Part shown: piece by piece, positions 41,860-50,941 of the stretch
Numbering within the stretch: position 1 is the stretch's first letter
Layout: the number at the start of each line of letters is the position of its first letter
Assembly: GCF_900115625.1 (NCBI RefSeq)
Contig: NZ_FOXD01000007.1
Coordinates: forward strand, 98,939 to 162,938
Direction: 5' to 3'
Source of the DNA: Salibacterium halotolerans
Lineage (GTDB): Bacteria; Bacillota; Bacilli; Bacillales; Marinococcaceae
Length of the DNA stretch: 64,000 nucleotides
Notes under the pieces: generated by a model
Seen by the model: only the letters and a program-made list of their open reading frames with translations
The model's database searches: none
Told to the model about the DNA's origin: nothing
Position numbers and translations under genes: made by a program

Positions 41860-42468
41860 TTGAAAATATGTGACTTTCCTGCTTCTATTCAGACGTACCG
41901 CCTGATGGAAGAGCCGGTATTTTTTCCGTGGATTGTCCACCCAGGATCAAATGTCGTTAATCAGGAGATATTCTCCCGTGTGTACGGCATGTTCCGCACA
42001 TTGCAGCAGGACGGGTACTATCAGCCCGGTCTGACAGAAGTGAAGGGAACATATCAAGTCAAAAACAATCAGGACTGCATCGTCAGTTTCACGTTTTCCC
42101 TGTTTGCAAACGCCCCGAATCTAGCCCACCCGGTGGAATACATGGATTCCGTGACGGCAGATGTGTCGCGCGACAAGGTGTATGCGCTGTCCGAACAGTT
42201 CAAACCCGGAAGCGGCTGGGAAAAGGCAGTGAACCGGTTGATCGAAGCGCAGATCGAGGAGCGGGACATTCCCCTTCTGGATGGGTTCCCGGGAATCGGG
42301 CCCAATCAGAAATATTATCTCGCGGACAAAAGCCTCGTGATTTATTTTGATGAATATGAGATGACGCCGGGCTACGTCGGATTTCCGATGTTTCCCATAT
42401 CCGGATACGCCCTGCAGGAGGATGTTCAGGATTCTTCACCGCTTGGAGTGATGTTAAGCAGCGGCTGA
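41860..42468 (+). CDS. DUF3298/DUF4163 domain protein (RsiV C-terminal-like)
   Basis: 202 aa from a TTG at 41860, supported by AAGGAG eight bases upstream; a GTG 27 bp earlier has no RBS. The N-terminal half resembles DUF4163 (YPVV-type strands and NQEIFSRVYGMF helix). The C-terminal half carries the DUF3298 signature FYLADKSLVIYFDEYEMTPG-like sequence (YYLADKSLVIYFDEYE). These domains occur in RsiV and PdaC, where they bind lysozyme or glycan. Here there is no membrane anchor or signal, so this is a free-standing cytosolic version, which is unusual. Confidence 0.7.
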   Translation: MKICDFPASIQTYRLMEEPVFFPWIVHPGSNVVNQEIFSRVYGMFRTLQQDGYYQPGLTEVKGTYQVKNNQDCIVSFTFSLFANAPNLAHPVEYMDSVTADVSRDKVYALSEQFKPGSGWEKAVNRLIEAQIEERDIPLLDGFPGIGPNQKYYLADKSLVIYFDEYEMTPGYVGFPMFPISGYALQEDVQDSSPLGVMLSSG

Positions 42469-42511
42469 CGTGATATAATAAGGCGACACGACAAGTACAT
42501 CTGGAGGTTCT

Positions 42512-42967
42512 ATGCTTACATTCGAAGAAAAAATGGAAATACTCAATGCCTTCCCGGAATTGACGATGAAAGAAGTATCGCTCGGCCGGGTGAATTATCA
42601 CTATGAAGACAGCGTGATTGATAAAAAAAATGTCGTCTACCACCTCCATCCAAACGGTAACGGTTTCGTCTATGCCGGACAGATCCACGGCATGAAAACC
42701 GATGAAAAAGGGATGGTCAACATCCGCGAATACAGCGCACAGGAGCTGCGCGAAATCGTCGCCGCGGCGATTGAATCGATGTCACCGCAGGAAGACCCGG
42801 AAGAAATGACAATGGAAGAATGGACGAATGAAAACGACCAAGTGCTCGTTATCATGAAAGAAGACGGCGGCTGGAACATCTACGCCGGGCTGGAGCTCGA
42901 AGGAGCTTTCAACACGTATCCCGAAGCCGCCGACTTTCTCGAAAAAGAAGGATTCACCAGGGCGTAG
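42512..42967 (+). CDS. Conserved-looking hypothetical protein, 151 aa
   Basis: Soluble, acidic, no signal or membrane segment. It begins with a helix (MLTFEEKMEILNAFPELTMK), then a beta-rich middle (NYHYEDSVIDKKNVVYHLHP) and a helix-loop-strand tail with VLVIMKEDGGWNIYAGLELE. An extended -10 (TGATATAAT, 42471-42479) and GGAGG before the ATG make it a genuine gene. I do not recognise the family. It is followed by a bidirectional terminator. Confidence 0.7.
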   Translation: MLTFEEKMEILNAFPELTMKEVSLGRVNYHYEDSVIDKKNVVYHLHPNGNGFVYAGQIHGMKTDEKGMVNIREYSAQELREIVAAAIESMSPQEDPEEMTMEEWTNENDQVLVIMKEDGGWNIYAGLELEGAFNTYPEAADFLEKEGFTRA

Positions 42968-42980
42968 CGTATCAAAAAGA

Positions 42981-43022
42981 AAATCCGAACGTGCGGGGCT
43001 TGCCCTGCGTTCGGATTTTTTC
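42981..43022. terminator. Bidirectional terminator between the 151-aa gene and narK-type gene
   Basis: Stem AAATCCGAACG / CGTTCGGATTT with T runs on both sides, between two convergent genes. Confidence 0.9.
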
Positions 43023-43029
43023 GTGTTTT

Positions 43030-44217
43030 TCAAGCGCGTATTTCTTTCAAATTCTGTTCTTTTTCAGCGTCTTGAAAGGCTTTTTGGTTCACAAGAAAAC
43101 AGGCGGTGCTCATGACAGCGAGGAGAACAAATCCGATGGCGTAGGCTCCGGTCATGTCGCGCACGACACCGAGCAGGATCGGCGGGAAAAATCCGCCGAG
43201 GCCTCCGGCTGCACCAACTATGCCGGTGACCGTTCCGGTCGCACTTGGAAAAATACTCGGAACCAGCTTGAAAACAGCACCGTTTCCAATCCCGGACGCC
43301 GCCGCAAGCAGCAGACTGGCGGCCGTCATAAGTACCATGTTTTGCCCTCCGATGGCAATTCCGGATCCTCCTGCCGCCACAGCAAGAAACACTCCTGCCA
43401 GAATAGGGCCCGGCGCTGTTTTATCCGCAGCAAACCCGCCGAGCGGGCGGATGAACGTGGCGAGTATGATAAACCCGGCCGTCCGCCGTCCCGCATCCAC
43501 CGCCGACAAGTCAAACACATCGATGAGCATCGTCGGCAGGTACACGCTGAACGTCACAAAGATGCCGAACGTGACGAAGTAAAACAGCGACAGCGTCCAC
43601 GTGTGTTTGTACGCAAGCACCGACAGTTCTCCTTTTACCGTGCGGGACGTGTCCGCGCTCGGCGTTTCCGGTGTGAAAAACCAGAGGAGCACCGCCATCG
43701 CGGCAATTGGCAGAATCAACGACCAGAATACCCACTCGAGCCCCGCGGCAAGCGCAATCATCGGCAGCGCCAGACTGGCCGCGGCCGTTCCCGCATTTCC
43801 AAGCGCATTGATGCCGAGCGCGGTCCCCTGTTTTTCTTTCGATGTCCATTTCGATACAAACGTCATCGATACCGCAAACGATGTGCCGGCCATCCCGAGG
43901 AAAAAAGCACAGACGAGAAGCGCTGCGTACGAATCCACAAATCCCGCCGCAGCAAGCGGCAGAATCAGAAACAAAAGCAGCAGCGTATAGACTTTCCTCC
44001 CTCCGTACTTTTCCGTCAGAATCCCAAGCGGCACCCGCATCACCGACCCAAGCAGCACCGGCACCGCGGCGAGTACACTTTTTTCCGTGGCGGACAAGTT
44101 GTACGTTTCCCCGATTTGATTAATTAACGGAGAAAACGCCCCCCACACCATAAAAGCCACCGTCATGCCAATCGTCGTCAAAAGCAGCAGACTTCCTCCA
44201 GCACGTTTTTGTACCAT
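43030..44217 (-). CDS. NarK/NasA-type nitrate/nitrite MFS transporter
   Basis: 395 aa from ATG 44217, fixed by AAGGAGG nine bases upstream; an 18-codon extension is possible but lacks an RBS. Twelve helices, with the nitrate-nitrite porter signatures PLGILTEKYGGRKVYT (loop 2-3) and ALGINALGNAGTAAA (helix 5, the nitrate-signature region), and GGLGGFFPPILLG in the second half. It imports or exchanges nitrate and nitrite. No nitrate reductase genes are in the window, so the direction and partner cannot be decided. Confidence 0.85.
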   Translation of the reverse strand: MVQKRAGGSLLLLTTIGMTVAFMVWGAFSPLINQIGETYNLSATEKSVLAAVPVLLGSVMRVPLGILTEKYGGRKVYTLLLLFLILPLAAAGFVDSYAALLVCAFFLGMAGTSFAVSMTFVSKWTSKEKQGTALGINALGNAGTAAASLALPMIALAAGLEWVFWSLILPIAAMAVLLWFFTPETPSADTSRTVKGELSVLAYKHTWTLSLFYFVTFGIFVTFSVYLPTMLIDVFDLSAVDAGRRTAGFIILATFIRPLGGFAADKTAPGPILAGVFLAVAAGGSGIAIGGQNMVLMTAASLLLAAASGIGNGAVFKLVPSIFPSATGTVTGIVGAAGGLGGFFPPILLGVVRDMTGAYAIGFVLLAVMSTACFLVNQKAFQDAEKEQNLKEIRA

Positions 44218-44358
44218 CGCCGGATCCCTCCTTCCTTTATTGCCCGGCTCTTTACCTGTAGAGTCTGCCACAGTTTTCCGGCGCTGTAAGGGAAGTAGGA
44301 AGGTTTTCTATCAAAAAATCTGTATTTACGGTGCATGTTTTATAGTGCGTACTGAGTG

Positions 44359-44426
44359 CTGAATGACGAGGCGTAACCGCTGAATTCCAGCAGCCAAGCA
44401 CTGAATAATCGCCCTCAACTGCTGAA
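44359..44426 (+). repeat. 21-bp-period direct array of CTGAAT
   Basis: CTGAAT begins at 44359, 44380 and 44401 and CTGAAA at 44422, exactly 21 bp apart each time, all on the same strand. The preceding base is G, G, A, G. The 15 bp between words are not conserved. The array lies in the 230-bp gap between the NarK gene start and the ABC operon terminator. Confidence 0.65.
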
Positions 44427-44445
44427 AAAACATTAATCCTATTAA

Positions 44446-44474
44446 AAAACCTGCCGGGTAATCTACCCGGCAGG
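44446..44474 (-). terminator. Terminator of the GntR-ABC operon
   Basis: Perfect 11-bp stem CCTGCCGGGTA / TACCCGGCAGG with a 3-nt loop and minus-strand T run, eight bases past the permease stop. Confidence 0.92.
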
Positions 44475-44481
44475 CATTTTT

Positions 44482-46476
44482 TCATTCAAACGAAGTACGC
44501 AGCGATTCGGGCAGATCCTCCTGCTCGATGTATCCATGAACCGTCTGATTGTTGTTTAACTGAATCCTTACAACATAATTTCCCCGCTCCTCACGGGTGA
44601 AGTGATTCATAATCATCTGTCGTGCTTCTTCGGATGTGACATCCGCGGTATCTAAGCCTTCCATGTTGTTACTGAAAATATTCCGCGGTGTATCGTTGTC
44701 CATATTCAAATTTCGAACGTCTGCAACCTGCATGGAAGAAACCTGCTGCATCGTCGGGCGGATATTTTCAATATAACCATTGGTTTGAAGCCACTGGCTT
44801 ATTTCATCGAAAGATTTATGATAAGGATATCTGCTTTCAAGTGATCCTGTATCTGGTTGCTTTTCAGGATTAAAATAAATATATCCCCAACGTTCATCAA
44901 GGTTATTTAATGCTTCATATGTCATCGTACTGTATTCGGAAATCAATATATCCTTCAATTCCTGCACCTGCTGCGGCTCGGTAATAGAGACCGGTTCATA
45001 ACCGCCTGACGGATTCGAAATAGTTATCGACGTCATGGGCTGTTGCAGCATATTTAAATTAAAGTGCTGCATGGTGTAAGCATCATGCTCCATAACTGCT
45101 CTCAATTCATCCTGAAATGTTTCTTTCGGTACATTGTCGTACCAACGTACAACTTTACGACCGTTCTCCAATTTATAAGCAATGGAAACCGAACGGACTG
45201 ATTCCCCTGAAATGGTCTCTTCCGTTGGACGCTCTTCCAGTATCGCTTCGTGCAGCTGTTGAACACTATTAATATAGGATTCCGAACCGCTGTACAGATT
45301 TTTTCTGCTTAGTTCTTTTTCGTAAGAAGCAATCAACGTTCCTGTTCCAGGTAAAGAACTCAGTGATTCACCGAAGTAAACTCCTTCTACCGCTTCACTG
45401 TCGGGAATAGCTGATTCATAACCAAACGCATCGTACCTGAGCAGAAGCCCAAGGAATAGAATGACTGCCGCATATCCGGCATACCCTGCCAGCAATCTGA
45501 GCCGGAATACACGCCACGTTTTTTTCAAAATCATTTCGGCGATAAGAAGTCCGACGACGGACCCGAAGATGTACCCGAAAATCAACCAACCAATGCTGTT
45601 GTACTGCATATAATAAATGCCAAACGCCAACATTACGCAAAACGTGACTCCATATTTAAAAATGGGGCGCAGGACCGTAAACGTAATAGCCTCCGACGCA
45701 GATTCGACGGCTCTATATTTGTAGAGCACCAACGCTGCGGTTCCAAATACAACAACTGCTACCGTGTAGCCTGCCATGACCTTTGTCATAACATCCAGCT
45801 CATTAATAACACTGAGAAAAATAAGCGGGGACCACGGAACAATCATTTCAGTGCTTGTATATCCGGAAGGAAAACCATACAGATAGGGGGACATGTTTTC
45901 AACCGTAAGAGTATACATTCCTAAGGGCAACAGCAATAATATAATAGTCAGAATACCCGTGGCGGCCGATATGCCGGTTGCCATACTCACGAATACGGTG
46001 AACAGGAAAAAGAACAAACTCATAATAATTGATTTAGCGGCCCAGCTCCATAAATCTCCAATAGATAAGTTGTTGAAATGAGGATACATTTCTGCTGTGA
46101 AATACACAACTGTAGACGTTATCAAAACGGGAGCAGCAAGCATGATAATACCACTGATGATATGGTTGAAATAAAGACTTACCCTTTTTACCGGTAGACT
46201 ATGCATCATATCTGCGGCATCCGGCAGCTGAAGATAACGAAAAAAGAAAATCCCGGCAGCAATGGAGAGCCCTGCAATCAAAGGAAACTGGAGACCCTGA
46301 GAGATGTCATACACCACATCAATACGATAATCGTTGTTCATGTTCTCTCCGATCATAATCATCCGCAAAGGCAGCACAAACAACCATCCGACCAGCATAA
46401 CAATACCGATCCATCCATGCTGTTTGAAATTCTGCTTTTGAATCCCCGGATTAAAGAAGGACACTTTCGATTTCAT
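44482..46476 (-). CDS. ABC-type permease subunit with a C-terminal extracytoplasmic domain (DUF6449-like)
   Basis: 664 aa from an ATG at 46476 (GGGAGG upstream), overlapping the ATPase gene's end by 26 bp. The N-terminal ~380 residues hold about ten membrane segments in ABC-2-like arrangement (MMHSLPVKRVSLYFNHIISG is the typical cytoplasmic loop). The C-terminal ~280 residues are soluble, with two related strands-and-loops segments that fit an extracytoplasmic regulatory domain. It resembles the large permeases of YtrA-controlled operons. The substrate is unknown; such systems often answer cell-wall stress. Confidence 0.8.
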   Translation of the reverse strand: MKSKVSFFNPGIQKQNFKQHGWIGIVMLVGWLFVLPLRMIMIGENMNNDYRIDVVYDISQGLQFPLIAGLSIAAGIFFFRYLQLPDAADMMHSLPVKRVSLYFNHIISGIIMLAAPVLITSTVVYFTAEMYPHFNNLSIGDLWSWAAKSIIMSLFFFLFTVFVSMATGISAATGILTIILLLLPLGMYTLTVENMSPYLYGFPSGYTSTEMIVPWSPLIFLSVINELDVMTKVMAGYTVAVVVFGTAALVLYKYRAVESASEAITFTVLRPIFKYGVTFCVMLAFGIYYMQYNSIGWLIFGYIFGSVVGLLIAEMILKKTWRVFRLRLLAGYAGYAAVILFLGLLLRYDAFGYESAIPDSEAVEGVYFGESLSSLPGTGTLIASYEKELSRKNLYSGSESYINSVQQLHEAILEERPTEETISGESVRSVSIAYKLENGRKVVRWYDNVPKETFQDELRAVMEHDAYTMQHFNLNMLQQPMTSITISNPSGGYEPVSITEPQQVQELKDILISEYSTMTYEALNNLDERWGYIYFNPEKQPDTGSLESRYPYHKSFDEISQWLQTNGYIENIRPTMQQVSSMQVADVRNLNMDNDTPRNIFSNNMEGLDTADVTSEEARQMIMNHFTREERGNYVVRIQLNNNQTVHGYIEQEDLPESLRTSFE

Positions 46477-47353
46477 AGCCGATGCCTCCCATCTCGTAAA
46501 TGAAAATTTCTTCAAGCGTCAGTGGCAGCAGGTCAAATACGCGCGGCTCATACGGTTTGATCTGCTCCTCTATCGCGGCGCGATCTCCGCGGACAATAAG
46601 CAGGTAGACGCTTCCGCGTTTTTCTTCGTGGAGAATGTTCAATCCGGCAGCGGCCTTTTCTTTTGTTTCGTTGGAGTCAAAGGCGGCCTGGACTTTATGT
46701 GTGTCGGTCTTCAACTCATCGAGTTCTTTTTCGATGCGCAGCGTGCCGTTATGCATGATGCCGACCTGGTCGCAGATGTCTTCGATCTCCCGGAGGTTAT
46801 GGGAGGAAATAATCACCGTTACATCCCGCTCCGCGATATCCTGAAACAATAGATTTTTAATCTTCTGACGCATAACCGGATCGAGTCCATCAATCGGCTC
46901 GTCGAGGATGAGGATCTCCGGCATCGCGGAAAGGGCGAGCCAAAAGGCGGCCTGGCGCTTCATTCCTTTCGACAGCCGTTGGATTTTTCGTTTCGGATCA
47001 ATCTGGAACACCTGCTCCAGCTTTTGATAACGCTCTTCGTTCCAGTTCGGGTAAAAAGAGCGGTAATAAGCGGCCATCTGTTTGATGGAGGCCTGCGGCA
47101 GAAAATACGGATTATCCGGGATAAAAATCATTTTCTGTTTCTTTTCCACATTTTCATAGATCGGTTCTCCGTCGATCTGGACCGTTCCTTCGTCCTGGCG
47201 GTAAATGCCGGCGAGTATTTTAAGAAGTGTTGTTTTGCCGGCCCCGTTTGACCCGAGCAGACCGTAAATATACCCTTGTTTCACCGACAGATTCAGATCA
47301 TGAACAGCGTTTTCTTTTTCAAACGCCTTCGTGACATGCTCCACGTTAATCAC
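46451..47353 (-). CDS. ABC transporter ATP-binding protein (YtrB-type)
   Basis: 300 aa from a GTG at 47353, set by AAGGGGGA and by overlap with the regulator gene (8 bp). Walker A is GSNGAGKTT, the signature is RLSKGMKRQAAFWLAL, Walker B is ILILDEPIDGLDP, and the H-loop is VIISSHNLREIEDIC. It powers the linked permease. It is the middle gene of a GntR-ATPase-permease operon. Confidence 0.9.
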   Translation of the reverse strand: MINVEHVTKAFEKENAVHDLNLSVKQGYIYGLLGSNGAGKTTLLKILAGIYRQDEGTVQIDGEPIYENVEKKQKMIFIPDNPYFLPQASIKQMAAYYRSFYPNWNEERYQKLEQVFQIDPKRKIQRLSKGMKRQAAFWLALSAMPEILILDEPIDGLDPVMRQKIKNLLFQDIAERDVTVIISSHNLREIEDICDQVGIMHNGTLRIEKELDELKTDTHKVQAAFDSNETKEKAAAGLNILHEEKRGSVYLLIVRGDRAAIEEQIKPYEPRVFDLLPLTLEEIFIYEMGGIGYEIESVLL

Positions 47354-47729
47354 GATGGTCTCCCCCTTCCTGTTCTGCTTCCTCAAACCAGCGCAGCAGC
47401 TCCTCTTTCGTCAGTCCCATGTAGATGGCTTCTTTGAGAAGAGGCCGGAACTGGTCTTTCATCTCTTCCAACTTGCGGTCATTGGATATCCAGTCGGTCG
47501 GTGCCACAAAATACCCCTTTCTGCTTGCGGAATACAGAAACCCCTGCCGCTCCAGTTCGCGGTAGGCTTTCTGAATAGTGTTCGGATTGACCGTCAGTTC
47601 CTGTGATACGTGGCGTACCGACGGCAGTTTCTCATCCGGCCGTAACACACTGGTCACAATGAGTTCCTTGATATTGTCCATCAGCTGTTCATAAATCGGC
47701 TTCCGGCTCCGCACATCAAGCTCGAACAA
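47346..47729 (-). CDS. GntR-family regulator, YtrA subfamily
   Basis: 127 aa, the short YtrA type with no separate effector domain. The N-terminal winged helix contains RKPIYEQLMDNIKELIV, then LPSVRHVSQELTVNPNTIQKAYRELERQGFLY, and a small C-terminal dimerisation helix pair. It is the first gene of the operon and overlaps the ATPase start, so it probably autorepresses the ABC system. Confidence 0.93.
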   Translation of the reverse strand: MFELDVRSRKPIYEQLMDNIKELIVTSVLRPDEKLPSVRHVSQELTVNPNTIQKAYRELERQGFLYSASRKGYFVAPTDWISNDRKLEEMKDQFRPLLKEAIYMGLTKEELLRWFEEAEQEGGDHRD

Positions 47730-47860
47730 AACATCCCCTCCTCTGCTTTACCGATTTGTATGCCTGGTGTGTTTTCTGTATTACATTTATTAATACAATT
47801 GATAGTATAAATGCTCTTCTGTCTTTTGTAAAGATACATTTCCCATTCCTTTTAGAAAAA

Positions 47861-47908
47861 AAAGCCCCGTCCGGCACGCTGGAGGCTGCGCGTTCCGGCC
47901 GGGGCCCT
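47861..47908 (-). terminator. Terminator of the 465-aa TPR-like gene
   Basis: Long GC-rich imperfect stem (GGCCCCGGCCGGAACGCGC / GCGTGCCGGACGGGGC), followed by eight T residues on the minus strand. Confidence 0.82.
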
Positions 47909-47924
47909 GAACCGGGTCAGACGG

Positions 47925-49322
47925 TCAGGCGTTGGCTTTCTGCATTTTACGGTACAGGTCCTGGTAGGCTTTCGATTCGGCATCGCGGCCGAGATCAAGG
48001 TAGATCTTGGAGAGCCAGCGCACAGGTTCCGGATCGGTCGTGTTCATTTCCATTTCCCAGCTGAAGCAGTCCACCGCCTGATCGAGCTGGTTGAAATCAT
48101 ACAGCATCTCACCCAGTTCGCGCTGCTTTTCCGGATCGTCGTGATAGGCTTTCATTTTTTCAAGCTGTTGAATGGTCGGAGAGGCATGCGATTTCTCCCG
48201 GATCGGCGTGAGCCACGTGATGACGTCCTGAAGCGGCCGGTCGGCAAGCAGTTCGTTCACGCACAGATGCAGAATTTTCTCTGCCTTACGGGGCTGGTTG
48301 TCATACATGGACGCAATATAGAGAGGAAGATCATCTAGCCGCACGCCGGCCGTTTTCAGGTCCATCGTCTCCAGCATATCCTCAAGTGCCGCTTCCTGTT
48401 TCTCACCCAGCGTCATGCTGTGCTGCTGGAGCAGGCGCAGCGTGTTCTCCAGATCATGACGGGACAGGTAAATCGAGAGCAGATCCTGCGGCAGACGTTC
48501 GATGGACGGCATTTTCGTGTGCAGATCCTCCAGAATCAGCTGCCGGCTTTCGTTGTCATAATACAAGTTGAGCCACTGCAGCAGCTCTTCGTAGTATGCT
48601 CCGCCTCCCTCGCGCTGCATTTGATCCATCATCAGCGAAAACGCGTCCACCCAGCGCTTTTCTTCTTTGAAAAACGAAAGAAGCTCCGCGGCGCGTTCCG
48701 GATACCTGCGCTCGTAATAGCAGGCTTTCTCCATATAGATGGGGTCTTTTTCCCATAATTCCGGTACCATCCGCTGATACATATCCTTAAAGGTGGAAAA
48801 TTCCATGTCATTTGCGAGCTGTTTGACCCAGCTGTGCTTCGGTGTGAAATCCATCAGCACACGGATAATCCGGTAGCCGAGAAACAACTGGCCGGTGCGG
48901 CGGTGCTGGTAGTAAAACGACTGGATGTCCTGAAACAGATCTTTCTTGGACACGAATGCATCAAAAAAGGTGAGCATGCGGGCGGTTTCCTGATAGGTGT
49001 GCTGACTCTGGAATTTGCCGCGGAGCTGGCTCAGGCCGCGCTTTGGAAACGATGTTCTATCCGACAAGACTTCCCCAATGAACGGGTGCGGCGCCTTATA
49101 GACCGCGCCGTGCTTCAGTGCTTTTTCAAGAAACGAACGCCGCCGCACCTGATCGGCTTTCATCGTCGTAAGGTACTCATTTTTGAAAAAGATCATGTAG
49201 TAAACCTGTCCTGTTTTATCCCAGGCTTCTATCATTTTGCCCTGCAGAAATACAATGGAAGCGGCGGGACGTACCGTCGTCTGTTTTTTTCCATCGGTGA
49301 TGACGCATTCGGTTTGGTTCAT
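47925..49322 (-). CDS. Helical repeat (TPR-like) cytosolic protein, unknown function
   Basis: 465 aa, no signal or membrane segment. The first ~70 residues are beta-rich (ECVITDGKKQTTVRPAASIV). The remainder is helical, with degenerate 34-residue repeats such as EMLYDFNQLDQAVDCFSWEM, then DPEPVRWLSKIYLDLGRDAE at the end, typical of TPR. RBS GGGAGG precedes the ATG. I do not recognise a specific family; a scaffolding or regulator-binding role would be the usual guess for TPR proteins. Confidence 0.65.
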   Translation of the reverse strand: MNQTECVITDGKKQTTVRPAASIVFLQGKMIEAWDKTGQVYYMIFFKNEYLTTMKADQVRRRSFLEKALKHGAVYKAPHPFIGEVLSDRTSFPKRGLSQLRGKFQSQHTYQETARMLTFFDAFVSKKDLFQDIQSFYYQHRRTGQLFLGYRIIRVLMDFTPKHSWVKQLANDMEFSTFKDMYQRMVPELWEKDPIYMEKACYYERRYPERAAELLSFFKEEKRWVDAFSLMMDQMQREGGGAYYEELLQWLNLYYDNESRQLILEDLHTKMPSIERLPQDLLSIYLSRHDLENTLRLLQQHSMTLGEKQEAALEDMLETMDLKTAGVRLDDLPLYIASMYDNQPRKAEKILHLCVNELLADRPLQDVITWLTPIREKSHASPTIQQLEKMKAYHDDPEKQRELGEMLYDFNQLDQAVDCFSWEMEMNTTDPEPVRWLSKIYLDLGRDAESKAYQDLYRKMQKANA

Positions 49323-49358
49323 TATGAAAAACCTCCCTTAATATAGTAAATCACGTAC

Positions 49359-49394
49359 AAAAAGAAGCAGCCGCGCGCGGGACTGCTTCTTTTT
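49359..49394 (-). terminator. Terminator of the Gfo/Idh/MocA gene
   Basis: Perfect stem AAAAAGAAGCAG / CTGCTTCTTTTT, seven bases past the stop on the minus strand. Confidence 0.88.
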
Positions 49395-49400
49395 CTGAAG

Positions 49401-50384
49401 TCACGTCCGCAGCCGGTCCGCCTCAAATACAACGCCCAGATCCTCTCGGATCCGGTCGGTCTGACGCATCACCATCTGCGAATCGTGCCAAGGTAATGAA
49501 GTTGTATCATTCGTGTCACAGTCAGCGATAAACGCTGCCGCTTCGTAATACATATCCGGATGCTGCTGATTGATGTCCACCGTTTCCGGTTCCCCTTTCA
49601 CCGGAATAAACGTCAGATGCTGCATCTCATGGATCGTGTCGATATAGATGGTCCCTTTCTCCCCTTGAATCTCACTCGGGCTGTTCGACGCCGTGATTTT
49701 CGAATAGGCGGTCACCGCATCCATGCCGTCATAGGAAAGAAGCACATTCGCTGCCCCGTCCACGCCGCTCTCGAGCACGTGGCCGGTGGCTTTCACTTCT
49801 TCCGGTTCCCCGAAAAGGCGCTGGAGCGGGTGCAGACAGTACACACCGATATCCATCGTCGCGCCATTGGAGAGCGACGGTTTGAACGCGTTCAGCACTT
49901 CCCCGTTCAGGTAGGCATCATAACGGCTCGAATACTGGGAAAAATGAAAGACGGCCTTACGCACAGTGCCTACTTTCGGCAGCCATTCCTGCAGAGTTTG
50001 AAAACCCGGGGTATAAAGGTTTTTCACCGCTTCCATCAACACCACGTCATGTTTCCGCGCGGTCTCGATCAGGTGACGCGCTTCCTGCTCATTGCTGCAG
50101 AGCGGTTTCTCGCAGATGACATGTCTGCCGTGTTCCATCGCCGCCGCGGCCTGCTCGGCGTGATACCGGGTCGGGCTTGCGATGTAGACCGCATCCAGTT
50201 CATCGTCACCGAACATAGCCTCAAGATCCGCATAATATGTACCGGCTCCCGTTTTGGCCGCGAAATCCCGGGCCCGCTCTTCGTCTCTGGAATACACCGC
50301 ATGCAGGTGGAACGTATCCACGCCGCGCGCCGCATCGATAAAGGCCTCTGTGATCCAGTTCGTTCCGATCGTTGCCATCTTCAC
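49401..50384 (-). CDS. Gfo/Idh/MocA family oxidoreductase
   Basis: 327 aa. The N-terminal Rossmann domain has an atypical opening (MATIGTNWITEAF in place of GxGxxG), then DAVYIASPTRYHAEQAAAAM and the EKPLCSNEQEAR signature with the catalytic Lys. The C-terminal alpha/beta domain has SNGATMDIGVYCLHPLQRLFG. Such enzymes oxidise sugars, inositols or related polyols with NAD(P). The GTG start has GGGGGA nine bases upstream. The substrate cannot be assigned. Confidence 0.88.
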   Translation of the reverse strand: MKMATIGTNWITEAFIDAARGVDTFHLHAVYSRDEERARDFAAKTGAGTYYADLEAMFGDDELDAVYIASPTRYHAEQAAAAMEHGRHVICEKPLCSNEQEARHLIETARKHDVVLMEAVKNLYTPGFQTLQEWLPKVGTVRKAVFHFSQYSSRYDAYLNGEVLNAFKPSLSNGATMDIGVYCLHPLQRLFGEPEEVKATGHVLESGVDGAANVLLSYDGMDAVTAYSKITASNSPSEIQGEKGTIYIDTIHEMQHLTFIPVKGEPETVDINQQHPDMYYEAAAFIADCDTNDTTSLPWHDSQMVMRQTDRIREDLGVVFEADRLRT

Positions 50385-50497
50385 CGCCGGCGTCCCCCTT
50401 TTTATTTCTAGTTGTCCTTATTATACTATACTCAACGCACATTATCACGCATTCTTCTGTATTCAGCATAACGTATGTAATGAAAATATAAAACAAG

Positions 50498-50535
50498 GGA
50501 TATATCCGCAGAGGAAATGGTGGATATAATATCCA
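50498..50535 (+). promoter_or_regulatory. Two palindromes before the 67-aa membrane protein gene
   Basis: GGATATATCC (50498-50507) and TGGATATAATATCCA (50521-50535) are both perfect palindromes sharing GGATAT/ATATCC arms. The second contains a TATAAT, so a repressor bound here would cover the -10. The gene starts 65 bp later. Inferred operator. Confidence 0.5.
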
Positions 50536-50599
50536 TCCTTATGTTATAAATGTCATAGAAGAAAATGTTCGTAAAAAGCAAAAGGGGAAGTGGAACGAT

Positions 50600-50803
50600 A
50601 TGCCTAAAAAAATCTATTTCTTACTGGGAGTATGTATTAGTGTGATTGTTTTACCTTTCCTTCAAGCGATTGGTGTACCGTCATTTGAAGTTGTATTGAC
50701 TTCCTTGTTTGGAAAAGGGAGTATTGGGGCTGTTCTTTTTACAGCTGCTATTCTTGTATTGATTTTAGCTGGAATGCTGACGCTAAACAAATCTACGAAT
50801 TAA
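50600..50803 (+). CDS. Small two-helix membrane protein, unknown
   Basis: 67 aa with two hydrophobic segments (about residues 5-25 and 42-62) joined by a short loop containing a Gly-Lys-Gly turn. RBS AAAGGGGAAGTGG precedes the ATG and a plausible terminator follows. The composition is typical of small membrane proteins in Bacillus. No family is recognised. Confidence 0.65.
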   Translation: MPKKIYFLLGVCISVIVLPFLQAIGVPSFEVVLTSLFGKGSIGAVLFTAAILVLILAGMLTLNKSTN

Positions 50804-50859
50804 ATCTTTGTTTATCAGTAAACTCTTTGATATAACAAAACTCCCGTGCGGTGAATATC

Positions 50860-50885
50860 CCTCTTTTGGGAGGTCCCTTTTTCTA
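50860..50885 (+). terminator. Possible terminator after the 67-aa gene
   Basis: Short stem CCTC / GAGG, followed by a C/T-rich run ending in five T residues. Confidence 0.4.
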
Positions 50886-50941
50886 TCGTCATTTTCCGGT
50901 GATAAAAGGGCCTTTTTTTTATGCCTTAGCAATCTCTGGAT

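Noticed and set aside
42991..44127. Long plus-strand ORF (378 aa) opposite the nitrate transporter
   Set aside because: It is antisense to a clear NarK-type gene, very Arg/His-rich, has no RBS and overlaps a terminator. It is a shadow of codon bias.
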